Under the pieces are notes generated by a model. The model did no database searches and had not been told where the DNA came from. It saw only the letters and a list, made by a program, of their open reading frames with translations. Made by a program: the position numbers and the translations under genes. Source: Ruminococcus sp. (GTDB lineage: Bacteria > Bacillota > Clostridia > Oscillospirales > Ruminococcaceae). From it: a DNA stretch of 64,000 nt. Below are positions 18,765 to 28,482 of the stretch, piece after piece; position 1 is the first letter of the stretch; each line of letters begins with the position of its first letter. The stretch lies in assembly GCA_017543335.1 (NCBI GenBank), contig JAFYGE010000011.1:1-64000 (forward strand), read 5' to 3'.

Positions 18765-21700
18765 TATAATCAAACTCACTTTCTATAATATCTTTAACAG
18801 GTCTTTCCGGCTCATTCTGGCATATAGCCATTATTCTTTCAAAAATAGCCGCATAGTCCTCTATTTCATCATCGTAAAAAAGATTACGCTTATAATAAAA
18901 TCTAAGGTAGGTCTGTTCCTCTTCTGACTGAACGAACAGTGAGAAATCAGAAGGTACGACCTGTTCTGAATACTCAGCCAATGTAACATCAAGTTTTTTT
19001 GTCGGAGTATTGTTCTTGATGTATTCGATCAGTACTATAAAAGGCACTTTATAGTATTTTCTGTTTATATCTGTACGTTTAAGTATTTGTTCAAAAGGCA
19101 GTCCCTGATGCTTGTTAGCTTCCTCGATAGTCTTTCTGCATTTTTCTATAACAGTACTGAAATTATCGTTATCGTCGATATAATTTCTGAGTACAGAAGC
19201 ATATGCAAAATTTCCAATTGTATCCTGTATCTCATTTCTGTCACGACCGCAGGTAGCTGTACCTATTGAGATGTCTCTGAATCCAAGCATACCTCTGAGG
19301 AAAATAAAGAATACTGCTGAATATCCAACAAATTCCGACACATTGTACTCTGCAAACATTTCATCAAAGCGTTTTTGAGTGTCGATATCCATTGCTATTT
19401 TACGGCAGGCTCCCTCAAATTCTCCGAATACAGGTTCTTCAATCTCTTCAAATTTTATGATATTGAGATCACCTGAAAGCTTCTCGCTCCAATAGTCGGC
19501 ATTTTTACCAATATTCTCTAAATTTTCTTTCTGCCAGAAAGAATAATCTGAGAACTCGACCGTTTCAGGATGTTCAGATACCTCCCCTTCACCGAGCATA
19601 GCAAGATATTCCTCTTCAACACGGCTTATAAGGATATTTATAGCATATGCATCAGATATTACGTGATGCGAACCTATGCTAAGAACGTATTTATTCTCAC
19701 TTATTTTTCCTATATGGAAGTGGTACATAGGCAATTTTGTAAGATCATATACACGTGAGTATTCGATACGTTCATATTCTTTTTTCAGTTCATCTTCTGA
19801 CATTTCAGGGCAAGCATCATATTCTATATCTATTGCCTCATCACAAGGCTCAATAGCCTTCATATAAGGCTCGTATTCATCTTCAAGCACAACAGTACGA
19901 AGATCAGGATACCTGTATACCGTCCTTTTTATTGCCTCGATAAAAGCATCGATATCGAGCTCATTGTTTATAGTAACACTAAGAACAACATTATATATCG
20001 GTTCATTCATGTTATTGAACCATATACCTTCCTGTGCCATTGTAAGCGGTACTCTATCGTATATACCACGGTGCGGTATAGTGTTTCCGCAGCTTTCAGA
20101 AGCGATAAGCTCTGATAAAACAGGTATATTATAAATATCCTGTACAGAATAGCTGTATCCAACTTTCTGCATTTCTGCAATAAGCTTTATGACCTTAAGT
20201 GAATCTCCGCCGTTTTCAAAGAAATCATCATTTTCTGTAAAATCGTTTCTTCCAAGAACGTCTCTCCAGATGTCAAGAAGTTCATAGCCGCTTTTAGATG
20301 TATTTGCCATACTTTCCTCCGCTAACTCGTTAAGCTTTATTTTATCGATCTTTCCGTTGATAGTCAGAGGGAAGCTGTCCATTATAAAAATATTATGAGG
20401 TATCATATATTCAGGCAGGGTCTCCTCAAGATATTTTTTCAGCTCGTTCTCTATATCGCTGTGAGATACAACATATGCATTAAGTACCTTATCTCCATTT
20501 TTATTTTTGACAACCGTCACATATGAATCCCTTGCTTCCGGATATGATACTATCTTTTCACGTATCTCAGCAAGCTCTATCCTGAAGCCTCTGATCTTCA
20601 CCTGATCGTCGAGTCTTCCATAGTACTTGAAGAGTCCCTTATTATCCATAACAGCACTGTCACCTGTGCGATAGAGCCTGTCACCGTTTTTGAACATAAA
20701 GAACTTCTTATCTGTCAGTTCCTTATTGTTCAGATAGCCCTCAGCAACTCCAAGTCCGCCGACACAAAGCTCGCCTTTCATTCCGGGAGCCTGTAAATTT
20801 TCGTAACAGTCAAGAATATAAGCTGTGGAACCTGTTATCGGATAGCCGATAGGTATCGGCTCTTCACAGTCTTTCTCCACCGTATAACAGGTTGAGAATG
20901 TCGTGTTTTCTGTCGGACCATAGCCGTTTACAAGCTTGATCCCCCTGCACTTATCAAGAACGCTCATTGACTGCTTATAAGGCATTATATCTCCGCCGGC
21001 AACAAGATACTCAAGTCCGCAGAAGATCTCCGGATCGCTCTCTGCAAGCATCGTATAAAGCGATGTACTCAGGAACATCACGTTTATCTTTTTTTCAGAT
21101 ATTATTCTTTTAAGCGAAACGGGGTCAAGTATATTGTTTTTCTCTGTCATGAATATGGTACCGCCGTTAAGCAATGGTCCCCATATCTCAAGAGTTGAAG
21201 CATCAAACACAACAGAGGAAGTCTGAAGCAATCTGCTTTCTGAAGAAAAACTTATATAATTCGTATCCTTAACAAGACGAACTATACTTTTATGTCGTAT
21301 AACAGCTCCCTTTGGCTCTCCGCTCGTACCTGAGGTATACATGACATACGCCTTATCCTCAGGTGATACAAAAACAATAAGTTCAAATTTTTCTATATTT
21401 TCAAGCTCATTTATATCAACAGGAATGTTCACAAGACTTGGATCATCATATTGTCTTGATGAAGTATTTACGATAAATTTTGCTTTGGAATTTGATATGA
21501 TATTATTTATCCTCTCATCAGGATAATCCGGATCAATAGGCATATATGCTGCTCCAAGCTTCAGTATTCCTATAAGTGCGATGAAAAGTTCATGTGATCT
21601 TGCCGAGATAACTGCAACTATATCTCCTTTTTTTACTCCGCATTCATTCAGTTTATAAGCATACGCATTACTGAGCACATCCAATTCCGAGTAGCTCATA

Positions 21701-22386
21701 GAGCGTTCAGCATTTACAAGTGCCGGAGAATCCGGATGTTTTGCTGCTGCCTCTGAAAATACAGATACAACATCACCTGTTATACTGCCGGAAATGTCGT
21801 TTATCCTGTCATAAAGTTTCTCAAGTTCATCATCTGCAAAGGATATTTCTGAAATCATGATATCAGAATTTTCACATAACAAAGTCATAGCAGCTGATAT
21901 GCATGACATCAACACATTTATATCAAAATCCAGTTTGCTGTATATTTCCACTGAATTATCATCAGTATCAAAAAAAAGCTCTATAGCAGCATTGCTTTCA
22001 GGATCACTTTTATCATTTACGTGAAGAACTGCTTTTTCCGACATCTTATCATTATTGTCATAATGATCTTCAGACTTATTCAGAAAAGCTGTCATTATAT
22101 CAAGTATTTCACTGATTTTTTCGGGACCTTCCGTTGAAAATCTTATATTTCTCTTCTGACCGTCTTTTTCTAAAGAAAACATTACATCTTTCTTACAACA
22201 GTATCTTTGCCATACAATACCAAATGCGGTTGATATAGCAGAAGTCATTTTGTCATACGAAAGCTTATGCATTTCTTTTATTAATCTATCATCCAGTTTA
22301 AAAGTATAATGTTCAGATTCGTTTACACTGTTAAAAAACGGGATGCTATACTCATCTGAAACACCTGAAAAATCAACAACACCCAT
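18757..22386 (-). CDS. NRPS protein: C-like remnant, A domain (Val-like code), PCP, C domain
   Basis: The first 200 residues resemble only part of a condensation domain and have no HHxxxDG. A complete adenylation domain follows (residues 210-710): YTSGTSGEPKG near 350, NGYGPTE, YRTGD, GRLDDQVKIRG and the lysine in NGKID. Aligned by eye to GrsA the pocket reads D-A-L-F-V-G-G-T-F-K, close to published valine codes. The PCP serine is Ser729 in NGGDSL. The final C domain has HHVISDAYA at 907-915, with alanine for the usual glycine after the key Asp. It likely activates a branched aliphatic residue, loads itself, and condenses onto the next carrier. The start overlaps the thioesterase stop (TAATG). 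Confidence 0.92.
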   Translation of the reverse strand: MGVVDFSGVSDEYSIPFFNSVNESEHYTFKLDDRLIKEMHKLSYDKMTSAISTAFGIVWQRYCCKKDVMFSLEKDGQKRNIRFSTEGPEKISEILDIMTAFLNKSEDHYDNNDKMSEKAVLHVNDKSDPESNAAIELFFDTDDNSVEIYSKLDFDINVLMSCISAAMTLLCENSDIMISEISFADDELEKLYDRINDISGSITGDVVSVFSEAAAKHPDSPALVNAERSMSYSELDVLSNAYAYKLNECGVKKGDIVAVISARSHELFIALIGILKLGAAYMPIDPDYPDERINNIISNSKAKFIVNTSSRQYDDPSLVNIPVDINELENIEKFELIVFVSPEDKAYVMYTSGTSGEPKGAVIRHKSIVRLVKDTNYISFSSESRLLQTSSVVFDASTLEIWGPLLNGGTIFMTEKNNILDPVSLKRIISEKKINVMFLSTSLYTMLAESDPEIFCGLEYLVAGGDIMPYKQSMSVLDKCRGIKLVNGYGPTENTTFSTCYTVEKDCEEPIPIGYPITGSTAYILDCYENLQAPGMKGELCVGGLGVAEGYLNNKELTDKKFFMFKNGDRLYRTGDSAVMDNKGLFKYYGRLDDQVKIRGFRIELAEIREKIVSYPEARDSYVTVVKNKNGDKVLNAYVVSHSDIENELKKYLEETLPEYMIPHNIFIMDSFPLTINGKIDKIKLNELAEESMANTSKSGYELLDIWRDVLGRNDFTENDDFFENGGDSLKVIKLIAEMQKVGYSYSVQDIYNIPVLSELIASESCGNTIPHRGIYDRVPLTMAQEGIWFNNMNEPIYNVVLSVTINNELDIDAFIEAIKRTVYRYPDLRTVVLEDEYEPYMKAIEPCDEAIDIEYDACPEMSEDELKKEYERIEYSRVYDLTKLPMYHFHIGKISENKYVLSIGSHHVISDAYAINILISRVEEEYLAMLGEGEVSEHPETVEFSDYSFWQKENLENIGKNADYWSEKLSGDLNIIKFEEIEEPVFGEFEGACRKIAMDIDTQKRFDEMFAEYNVSEFVGYSAVFFIFLRGMLGFRDISIGTATCGRDRNEIQDTIGNFAYASVLRNYIDDNDNFSTVIEKCRKTIEEANKHQGLPFEQILKRTDINRKYYKVPFIVLIEYIKNNTPTKKLDVTLAEYSEQVVPSDFSLFVQSEEEQTYLRFYYKRNLFYDDEIEDYAAIFERIMAICQNEPERPVKDIIESEFDYNE

Positions 22387-23132
22387 TAGTTATCTCCGTT
22401 TCGTATATTTTCCAGAACATCCTTACAGATATCCTCAACGTGCTTTTTTATAAAGAAATGATCTCCCTCGAAAACTCTTTCTGTTACAACCGACGATGTA
22501 AGTCCGTACCAACTCTTCATATCCTCTTTATCAAAAAGGTTATCCTCTGTACCAGAATATAATCTTAAAGGTGAGTGGACTTTCACTTTTTCAGAAGCTC
22601 CGAAATCCTCGATAAGTTTATAATCATTTCTTATTATGTTAAGATACATTTTAAGATAATCAGGCAGCGAAAGAAGCTGTTCATCCATACCGCCATATGA
22701 TGACAGCTCTTGTATAAGCTCATCATCATTCATCTCGCTGACCTTCTGTTTTTTTGTACATATATTGATGCTTGATGCGGATATGACGCATAATTCCGGA
22801 GACAGATCGTATTCCTTTTCAAGTTTAGCTGTCAGGGCGTATGCTATCAATCCACCCATACTATGACCAAAAACAACAAATTTTCTGCCATTGATCACAG
22901 GAACTACCGCCTGTATTATTGAATTTACAACATCATCGATAGACGTTACCGGCTTTTCAGCGATCCTTTCTTCTCTTCCGGGAAGCTGAATAGGCAAAAC
23001 CTCAATTTCATTGCCCATGACTCTCTGCCATCCCGCAAATAAACTTGCTCCGGAACCTGCAAAAGGTATGCATATCATACACTTTTCTGAATCAATTCTG
23101 TTTTTTCCGAATCTTATCCATTTACTATTCAT
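22386..23132 (-). CDS. Type II thioesterase (editing) of the NRPS-PKS operon
   Basis: An alpha/beta hydrolase of 248 residues, the normal size for discrete type II thioesterases. It has the N-terminal CIPFAGSGAS oxyanion region, the nucleophile in GHSMGG near residue 87, an Asp in YSGTEDNLF and the catalytic His in EGDHFF. Enzymes of this class remove stalled or wrong acyl groups from carrier domains. Because no integrated thioesterase exists in the operon, it could also help release, though the reductase domain is the better candidate. It lies 12 bases after the methyltransferase gene and is coupled to the next gene by TAATG. Confidence 0.93.
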   Translation of the reverse strand: MNSKWIRFGKNRIDSEKCMICIPFAGSGASLFAGWQRVMGNEIEVLPIQLPGREERIAEKPVTSIDDVVNSIIQAVVPVINGRKFVVFGHSMGGLIAYALTAKLEKEYDLSPELCVISASSINICTKKQKVSEMNDDELIQELSSYGGMDEQLLSLPDYLKMYLNIIRNDYKLIEDFGASEKVKVHSPLRLYSGTEDNLFDKEDMKSWYGLTSSVVTERVFEGDHFFIKKHVEDICKDVLENIRNGDN

Positions 23133-23144
23133 ACTATTCCTTCT

Positions 23145-24944
23145 TTAAAGCATATTGAATAAATCATCGATGTTTTTATCGATCTCGAAGTTTTCTTCCT
23201 CATCATTGTCAGATTCTTTGATAGTAGCTCCATCAAGCTTTTTAACAAGGTCTTTAACATATCGGCAGTCATATGCGTCACTAACACTTATATCAGTGCC
23301 AAAAGTCTCATTTACTCTGCTTATCACAAGGAGTATCGAAAGTGAATCAAGACCGATACCTATAAATTCATCATCAAGGGTTATACCGTTTTTTGAAATG
23401 ATCTCCTCAATAATTGAAATAACCTTTGCTTCCTCAGGTGATATATCAAATCTTGCCTCGAAACCGCTGGATAAAATCGGCATATCGCTGAACATTATTT
23501 CATCTTCAGTATAATCTGCTTTATCTGATATATATTTTTCTATTTCTGAAGTATTGAATATCTTCACAAAATCATATTGTAACTCTGAACCTACAGATGA
23601 TATTTTTCTTCTTCTTGCTTCCTTACTGATCGAAATATAAACTCTTTCAGAGATATCTTCAGTTTTACTGCATTTCGATATGTATATCGCACAATTTGAG
23701 TGATATTCGCTGTGAGGCAAAGCAAAAAGATTGCAGAAACCATTGTTTTTAAGTGCAGTCAGCCACTCATCATCTGTCATTGTTATTTTTCTTCCACGCA
23801 TCGGATCAAAAGTAAAATTCCACCAACCAGGTGCAAGACCATAAACAAGATTATCGATGTAATTTCCTCCATGACTCTGGATCTGCATGAATAATCCGTC
23901 AGGAACAAGAAGATCATTTATATTCTCAAGGCACTTAGCAATATCAGGTGAAGCCTGTATAACATCATATCCAAGAACAATATCAAAACTGTTTTTATAG
24001 AAGCCCTGTTTTTCAATATCATCACATATATCAAGTTTAGCAAACTTCATATATCTTCTTCCAGCCTCATTAGCATCATATTCTGCTGATGAAACGAATG
24101 ACTGTCCAATGTCTGTAAATGTATATATAACATCGTCCATATCATCTATAAGCGGAAGTAATCTGTAGGTCAGGTCACCGGTACCTGCCCCTATCTCCAG
24201 TATTCTTAATACTTTTCCTTCTTTTTTTGCTTTAGAAATATACGCAGTTATCCTTGCAAGCACCTCTTCATTAAGATACCTGTTTGTAGTCAAAGGAAGG
24301 CTTGCTTCAACATTATTTGTAAGTTCGTATTTGCCTTCAGGGTAAAGTACAGAATTTCCTGCTTTTTTTCCTCTGAAAACTTCGTCATAGCTTTTAGCAC
24401 AAGTCATAAGAAGCTCGACATATGGCATAAATTTCTTCTGTTCTTCATTAAAGCTATTTACATATTCGCAAGGAGACTGCACATCATCAGCACTTCTGAT
24501 AATTTCAAGTTCGTTTCCAGTTATTTTCACATACCCAAGATTTTCAAGCATCTGAAGCATATAAATAAACATAGGTCTGAAATTATCGATAACACGTCTT
24601 TTGAAGATCAGCTCATCAATATCATATTTTTCACCCGGTTTAAACATATCCTTACCGAAATATTCGATAGCACAGCAGCAGCATACTCCGTCAAGCTTTT
24701 CTACAAGGCCTTCATAATCTTCCCTGAATCTTATATTATTGTCTCCGAGGACTTCCTTTTCGATTTCTCTTATTTTATTCTCAGTTTCTTGAATATCAAT
24801 ATCTACACTGCAAACCGGATCATATTTTTCTGATATCTCGTCAACAGCAAGTATCGTATCGCACTTTGCTGCAAGATAATTTGTAAGCTCAAATCTCTGG
24901 TCGCTAAAAGCATTGAATATCATCTTTTTCATAAACTCAGTCAT
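23145..24944 (-). CDS. C-methyltransferase - acyl carrier protein didomain
   Basis: An N-terminal helical region, then a SAM-dependent methyltransferase of the PKS C-methyltransferase type with motif I LEIGAGTGD near residue 245 and the usual preceding NRYLNE segment. Bulky PGWWNFT and HSNCAIYI stretches close the domain. A carrier domain ends the protein with serine in GIGLDSLS near 527. The chain probably receives an alpha-methyl group while bound to this carrier, but no KS is encoded on the same protein, so a KS from elsewhere must supply the substrate. Several in-frame starts are possible (24965 TTG, 24944 ATG, 24932 ATG); the ATG at 24944 overlaps the upstream stop by eight bases. Confidence 0.85.
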   Translation of the reverse strand: MTEFMKKMIFNAFSDQRFELTNYLAAKCDTILAVDEISEKYDPVCSVDIDIQETENKIREIEKEVLGDNNIRFREDYEGLVEKLDGVCCCCAIEYFGKDMFKPGEKYDIDELIFKRRVIDNFRPMFIYMLQMLENLGYVKITGNELEIIRSADDVQSPCEYVNSFNEEQKKFMPYVELLMTCAKSYDEVFRGKKAGNSVLYPEGKYELTNNVEASLPLTTNRYLNEEVLARITAYISKAKKEGKVLRILEIGAGTGDLTYRLLPLIDDMDDVIYTFTDIGQSFVSSAEYDANEAGRRYMKFAKLDICDDIEKQGFYKNSFDIVLGYDVIQASPDIAKCLENINDLLVPDGLFMQIQSHGGNYIDNLVYGLAPGWWNFTFDPMRGRKITMTDDEWLTALKNNGFCNLFALPHSEYHSNCAIYISKCSKTEDISERVYISISKEARRRKISSVGSELQYDFVKIFNTSEIEKYISDKADYTEDEIMFSDMPILSSGFEARFDISPEEAKVISIIEEIISKNGITLDDEFIGIGLDSLSILLVISRVNETFGTDISVSDAYDCRYVKDLVKKLDGATIKESDNDEEENFEIDKNIDDLFNML

Positions 24945-27060
24945 TCCTTTCGATATTCTCATCAATTATAGCCATTATTTTCGGGTGATCTACTTTACCG
25001 TTTACATTTATCGGGATGTTGTCAACATAAATGCATTTCTCTGGTATCATGTACGAAGGTATCTTTTCTGAATAGTATTTTACAAATTCCTGCTTGGAAA
25101 TTGCTCTTTCACCTGTATATACAACTGCGATGCACTTACCTTTTTTACCGTCATATGCAGCAGCTGCTGAATTTTTTACAAGAGGATGTTCATTTGTAAC
25201 TGATTCTATATCTCCAAGTTCAATACGGTATCCATTGATCTTGATTTGAAAATCATTTCTTCCTGCAACATTTACTTCTCCGTTTATCTGCCAGCAAGCG
25301 AGGTCACCTGTAAGATAAAGAAGACTGTCATTTGCAAGCGGATGTGATACAAAACGTTCAGCTGTAAGTTCCGGTTTATTCACATAGCCTTTAGCAAGTC
25401 CTTTTCCGTATATACAAAGCTGACCTAATGTACCAACCGGTACAGGCTGCATATCATCATCAAGAATGAGAAAACCCGTATCACGTATAGGGCGTCCTAT
25501 AGTTATCTCTGTTTTTCCTGTAAGTTCATTGCTTGATGACCAGATAGTTGATTCCGTAGGACCGTAAACATTGAATATCCTTGTAAAAGGAAGTTTGTTG
25601 AGTTTCTTCAAAAGATCATTAGGGAACATTTCTCCGCCCACCAGTATTTTTTCTATCTGAGAAAGTCCATCATATGCTCCGCAAAGATACATCCATTTAA
25701 GTCTTGAAGGCGTTGTCTGGAACACATTGCAGGCAGAATATTTTATCTTTTCATTTATAAGATAAGGATCATTTTTCTCCTCCTCAGAAGCGATAACAAG
25801 TCTTGCACCACTTACCAACGGCCACATTATTTCTGCGAGAAATATATCAAATGAACAAGTAGTCACGGATAATACAGCGTCATTATGCTCAAAAGGCAGG
25901 CACTGCAGTGTGGCTTGTATAAAGTATGCAAGTGCACTATGTCCTATAAGAACCCCCTTAGGAGTACCTGTAGAACCTGATGTATATATCAGATAAGCAT
26001 TATTTTCAAGATCAGTATCATAATCATGAAGTTCTTCAGTTTCACTTTCGCATTCTTCGACCTTGATAATATTCTTTCCTTCAAAGCATTTTCTGTCCGA
26101 ATCAGTAATAATAAATCCTGTTTTACTATCGGAAAGGATATACTCAACTCTTTCATCAGGCATTTCTGTATCTATAGGAATGTAAGCAGCTCCACACATC
26201 CACATACCGATAATTGTATATATCATTGCAGGAGATCTTTTCATCAATATTGCAGATACTCCATTCTTTGTGATGCCTCTTTTCCGGAATGCTTCTGCAT
26301 ATCTGCACGAATTATGTAACAGTTCTTCATAAGTCACTGATACATCCCCATATTCCAAAGCAATATCATTTGCATATTTTTGGGCACTTTTAAATAATGT
26401 ATTCAAAATATGTTCTGCTTTGTCTTCCTGTTCACTTTTTACTTCATTAAAAGAACGGATAAGTTCCATTTCAAAAGTACTCATCGACGGAATATCAGCT
26501 AAATACGAGTCTTTACAGCTATCATAATTTTTCATGAACTCTATCATGTCTTCATAAATAAGCTGAAAGAGTCTCTCAGTGTTTTCTCCTGATGCACCTT
26601 TGAATCTGATATTCGTCAAACCATTATCGATATATATCACAGGTGTATCTAAATCTGTCTCGTTGCTGATCTCATCCTCAAATACAAATACCGGAAGAAC
26701 ATTTTCAGATAAGACTTTTTTTATTTCATCTGTTGAATATTCAGCTTCATTATTAATAATATCATTGCTGATTTTTTCAAGGATCTCTTTTGAAGTGCTT
26801 TCGTATATATCAGACATCAGAAATTTGAACTTTTCTTCATTATCACTTTTTACAAAGCAGCCAAATTTTTTTCTATCGCTGAAATGCGTTAAAACAGCAG
26901 AAATCGCCAAAATAAAGTTAGTTTTTTCTAACTTAATATCTGAAAAAAAAGCTGAATCTCCAGCCACATTTCTTGAATATTCTTCTGTTTTTAATGATGT
27001 ACCAAAGTGTGGTATAGTAACAAATTCAGAAAAGTCAATACCACTCAGATTATTACTCAT
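24937..27060 (-). CDS. Stand-alone NRPS adenylation protein (Gly-like code) with C-like N-terminus
   Basis: Residues 1-200 are a shortened condensation-like region lacking HHxxxDG, similar in length to that of the neighbouring A-PCP-C protein. Residues 210-700 are a full adenylation domain: YTSGSTGTPKG near 357, NVYGPTE, LTGDLA, GRNDFQIKING and the lysine of NGKVD. The hand-aligned pocket is D-I-A-Q-L-G-V-I-W-K, near the glycine code DILQLGLIWK as I remember it. The protein stops right after the A domain with no carrier, so it must load a PCP in trans; candidates are the PCPs that sit beside vestigial A domains. It follows the carboxylase/reductase gene by 22 bases. Confidence 0.9.
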   Translation of the reverse strand: MSNNLSGIDFSEFVTIPHFGTSLKTEEYSRNVAGDSAFFSDIKLEKTNFILAISAVLTHFSDRKKFGCFVKSDNEEKFKFLMSDIYESTSKEILEKISNDIINNEAEYSTDEIKKVLSENVLPVFVFEDEISNETDLDTPVIYIDNGLTNIRFKGASGENTERLFQLIYEDMIEFMKNYDSCKDSYLADIPSMSTFEMELIRSFNEVKSEQEDKAEHILNTLFKSAQKYANDIALEYGDVSVTYEELLHNSCRYAEAFRKRGITKNGVSAILMKRSPAMIYTIIGMWMCGAAYIPIDTEMPDERVEYILSDSKTGFIITDSDRKCFEGKNIIKVEECESETEELHDYDTDLENNAYLIYTSGSTGTPKGVLIGHSALAYFIQATLQCLPFEHNDAVLSVTTCSFDIFLAEIMWPLVSGARLVIASEEEKNDPYLINEKIKYSACNVFQTTPSRLKWMYLCGAYDGLSQIEKILVGGEMFPNDLLKKLNKLPFTRIFNVYGPTESTIWSSSNELTGKTEITIGRPIRDTGFLILDDDMQPVPVGTLGQLCIYGKGLAKGYVNKPELTAERFVSHPLANDSLLYLTGDLACWQINGEVNVAGRNDFQIKINGYRIELGDIESVTNEHPLVKNSAAAAYDGKKGKCIAVVYTGERAISKQEFVKYYSEKIPSYMIPEKCIYVDNIPINVNGKVDHPKIMAIIDENIERND

Positions 27061-27082
27061 TCGATCACAACTTTCTAATTTA

Positions 27083-28339
27083 TTATTGATCTTCAGGCTT
27101 TTTACCTATTATAGCAACTGCATTACCTTTTAATTTTTTATTCTCATACATATTCTGAAGACACATAGGGATATCCTCAAAATCATATACATCTACCTTA
27201 GGAAGCGGATAACCGTCACGCTTTATTATGTTCACATAGCTTTCAACGTCGGTGCTGAAACCTGCATGAGAACCCTGAAGTCTTCTTATACCAAGCCATA
27301 AGTATCTCAGATCAAGACTTCCAAGATATCCGGTCGTTGCACCACATAACACGACCATTCCTTTTTTAGCACAAAGGAAAATCGATGACGGGAGTGTGTC
27401 TCTTCCCGGATGTTCAAGAACTATCTTCGGATCTTCTTTTTTACCTGCTATCTTATAAATATCTTTTCTGATCTTCAAATTATTTTTGAGCCATTTTTTA
27501 TAGGCATTTTCGTCATTAAAAAGCTCATCGCTGAGTATTCCCCAGTGATCATATTCACTGCGGTTTATATATCCGTAAGCACCAAGCTTCTTGCACCATT
27601 CTCCTCGTTTATCAGATGATACAACAGCTATTGGTATTCCGCCCATTTCTCTTATAAGGGGTATTGCACTGCTTCCAAGACCGCCTGCACCGCCCCATAC
27701 CAAAACAATATCACCTTTTTGGAGTTCATTTCCTTTCCAATGAGTCAGCATATTATATACTGTACCACCAGTTGCTGAGCATCCGGCTGCTGATTCCCAT
27801 GAAAGTTCTTTAGGCTTATGTATGCACTGAACTTCCAGCACTTTTGAATACTGAGCAAACGCTCCGAAATTACCTTCGTATCCCCATATACGGAATGAAG
27901 GACTTAATCGTGGGTCACCGGTTTTCTTTACGACTTCGCAATTTTTATCATACTGTATGCCAATACATATAACTTCATCCCCGACTTTAAAGTCAGTCAC
28001 ATTCTTGCCGACCTTGCAAACTATTCCGCTTGATTCACAGCCGCAAATCAAAAAGTCCTGTTTCTTTTCATATTTTTGATGTGTTTTAACTGCATTTTTA
28101 GGTTTTCCTAAAGCAGCCCATACTCCATTATAGTTGATACCGCTGGCGATATTATAGATCAATAATTCATCATCACCGATATCCGGAACGTCGACTAATT
28201 CTTTGTGATACGCTTCGATAGGCTCTCCCAAGCTTTCACTTCTAAGAGTCCATGCATACATTTTTTCCGGAATCTCGTCGAAAGCCGTCTTATTTCTGAT
28301 ATTATAGTTTGTTTCTTTTATTTGTTCCAACATTTTCAC
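27083..28339 (-). CDS. ccr: Crotonyl-CoA carboxylase/reductase family enzyme
   Basis: A medium-chain dehydrogenase/reductase of 418 residues, the typical CCR length. Family marks are INYNGVW near residue 67, GYEGNFGAFAQY near 155, nucleotide-binding WGGAGGLGSSA near 218, EHPGRDTLPSSIF near 310, and DLRYLWLGIRRLQGSH. The Asn, Glu and His linked to CO2 fixation in characterised CCRs are all present in these segments; the position before the Glu is Tyr. The reaction would be NADPH-driven reductive carboxylation of crotonyl-CoA or a longer 2-enoyl-CoA to ethylmalonyl- or alkylmalonyl-CoA. As first gene of the operon it probably makes the extender for the KS-AT-ACP module. I know such genes mainly from actinobacteria and proteobacteria, so transfer is possible. 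Confidence 0.92.
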   Translation of the reverse strand: MKMLEQIKETNYNIRNKTAFDEIPEKMYAWTLRSESLGEPIEAYHKELVDVPDIGDDELLIYNIASGINYNGVWAALGKPKNAVKTHQKYEKKQDFLICGCESSGIVCKVGKNVTDFKVGDEVICIGIQYDKNCEVVKKTGDPRLSPSFRIWGYEGNFGAFAQYSKVLEVQCIHKPKELSWESAAGCSATGGTVYNMLTHWKGNELQKGDIVLVWGGAGGLGSSAIPLIREMGGIPIAVVSSDKRGEWCKKLGAYGYINRSEYDHWGILSDELFNDENAYKKWLKNNLKIRKDIYKIAGKKEDPKIVLEHPGRDTLPSSIFLCAKKGMVVLCGATTGYLGSLDLRYLWLGIRRLQGSHAGFSTDVESYVNIIKRDGYPLPKVDVYDFEDIPMCLQNMYENKKLKGNAVAIIGKKPEDQ

Positions 28340-28453
28340 CCTTTCTCAGATTTACGCACTAAATATGTTAGTTTTCACAAACTTATTTAGCAAAAAATAA
28401 ATTGATATAGTAACAATATAAAAGCTACTTAAATCAATACTCACTAAGACTAA

Positions 28454-28482
28454 ATTATATCATACTAACACTATAATGTCAA
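28454..28482 (-). promoter_or_regulatory. Consensus sigma-A promoter of the NRPS-PKS operon
   Basis: On the minus strand TTGACA (28477-28482) and TATAAT (28454-28459) are separated by exactly 17 bases, a perfect match to the housekeeping consensus. Transcription should begin near 28447, giving a leader of about 108 bases before the ATG at 28339. It is the only strong promoter I see ahead of the thirteen-gene operon. Confidence 0.88.
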
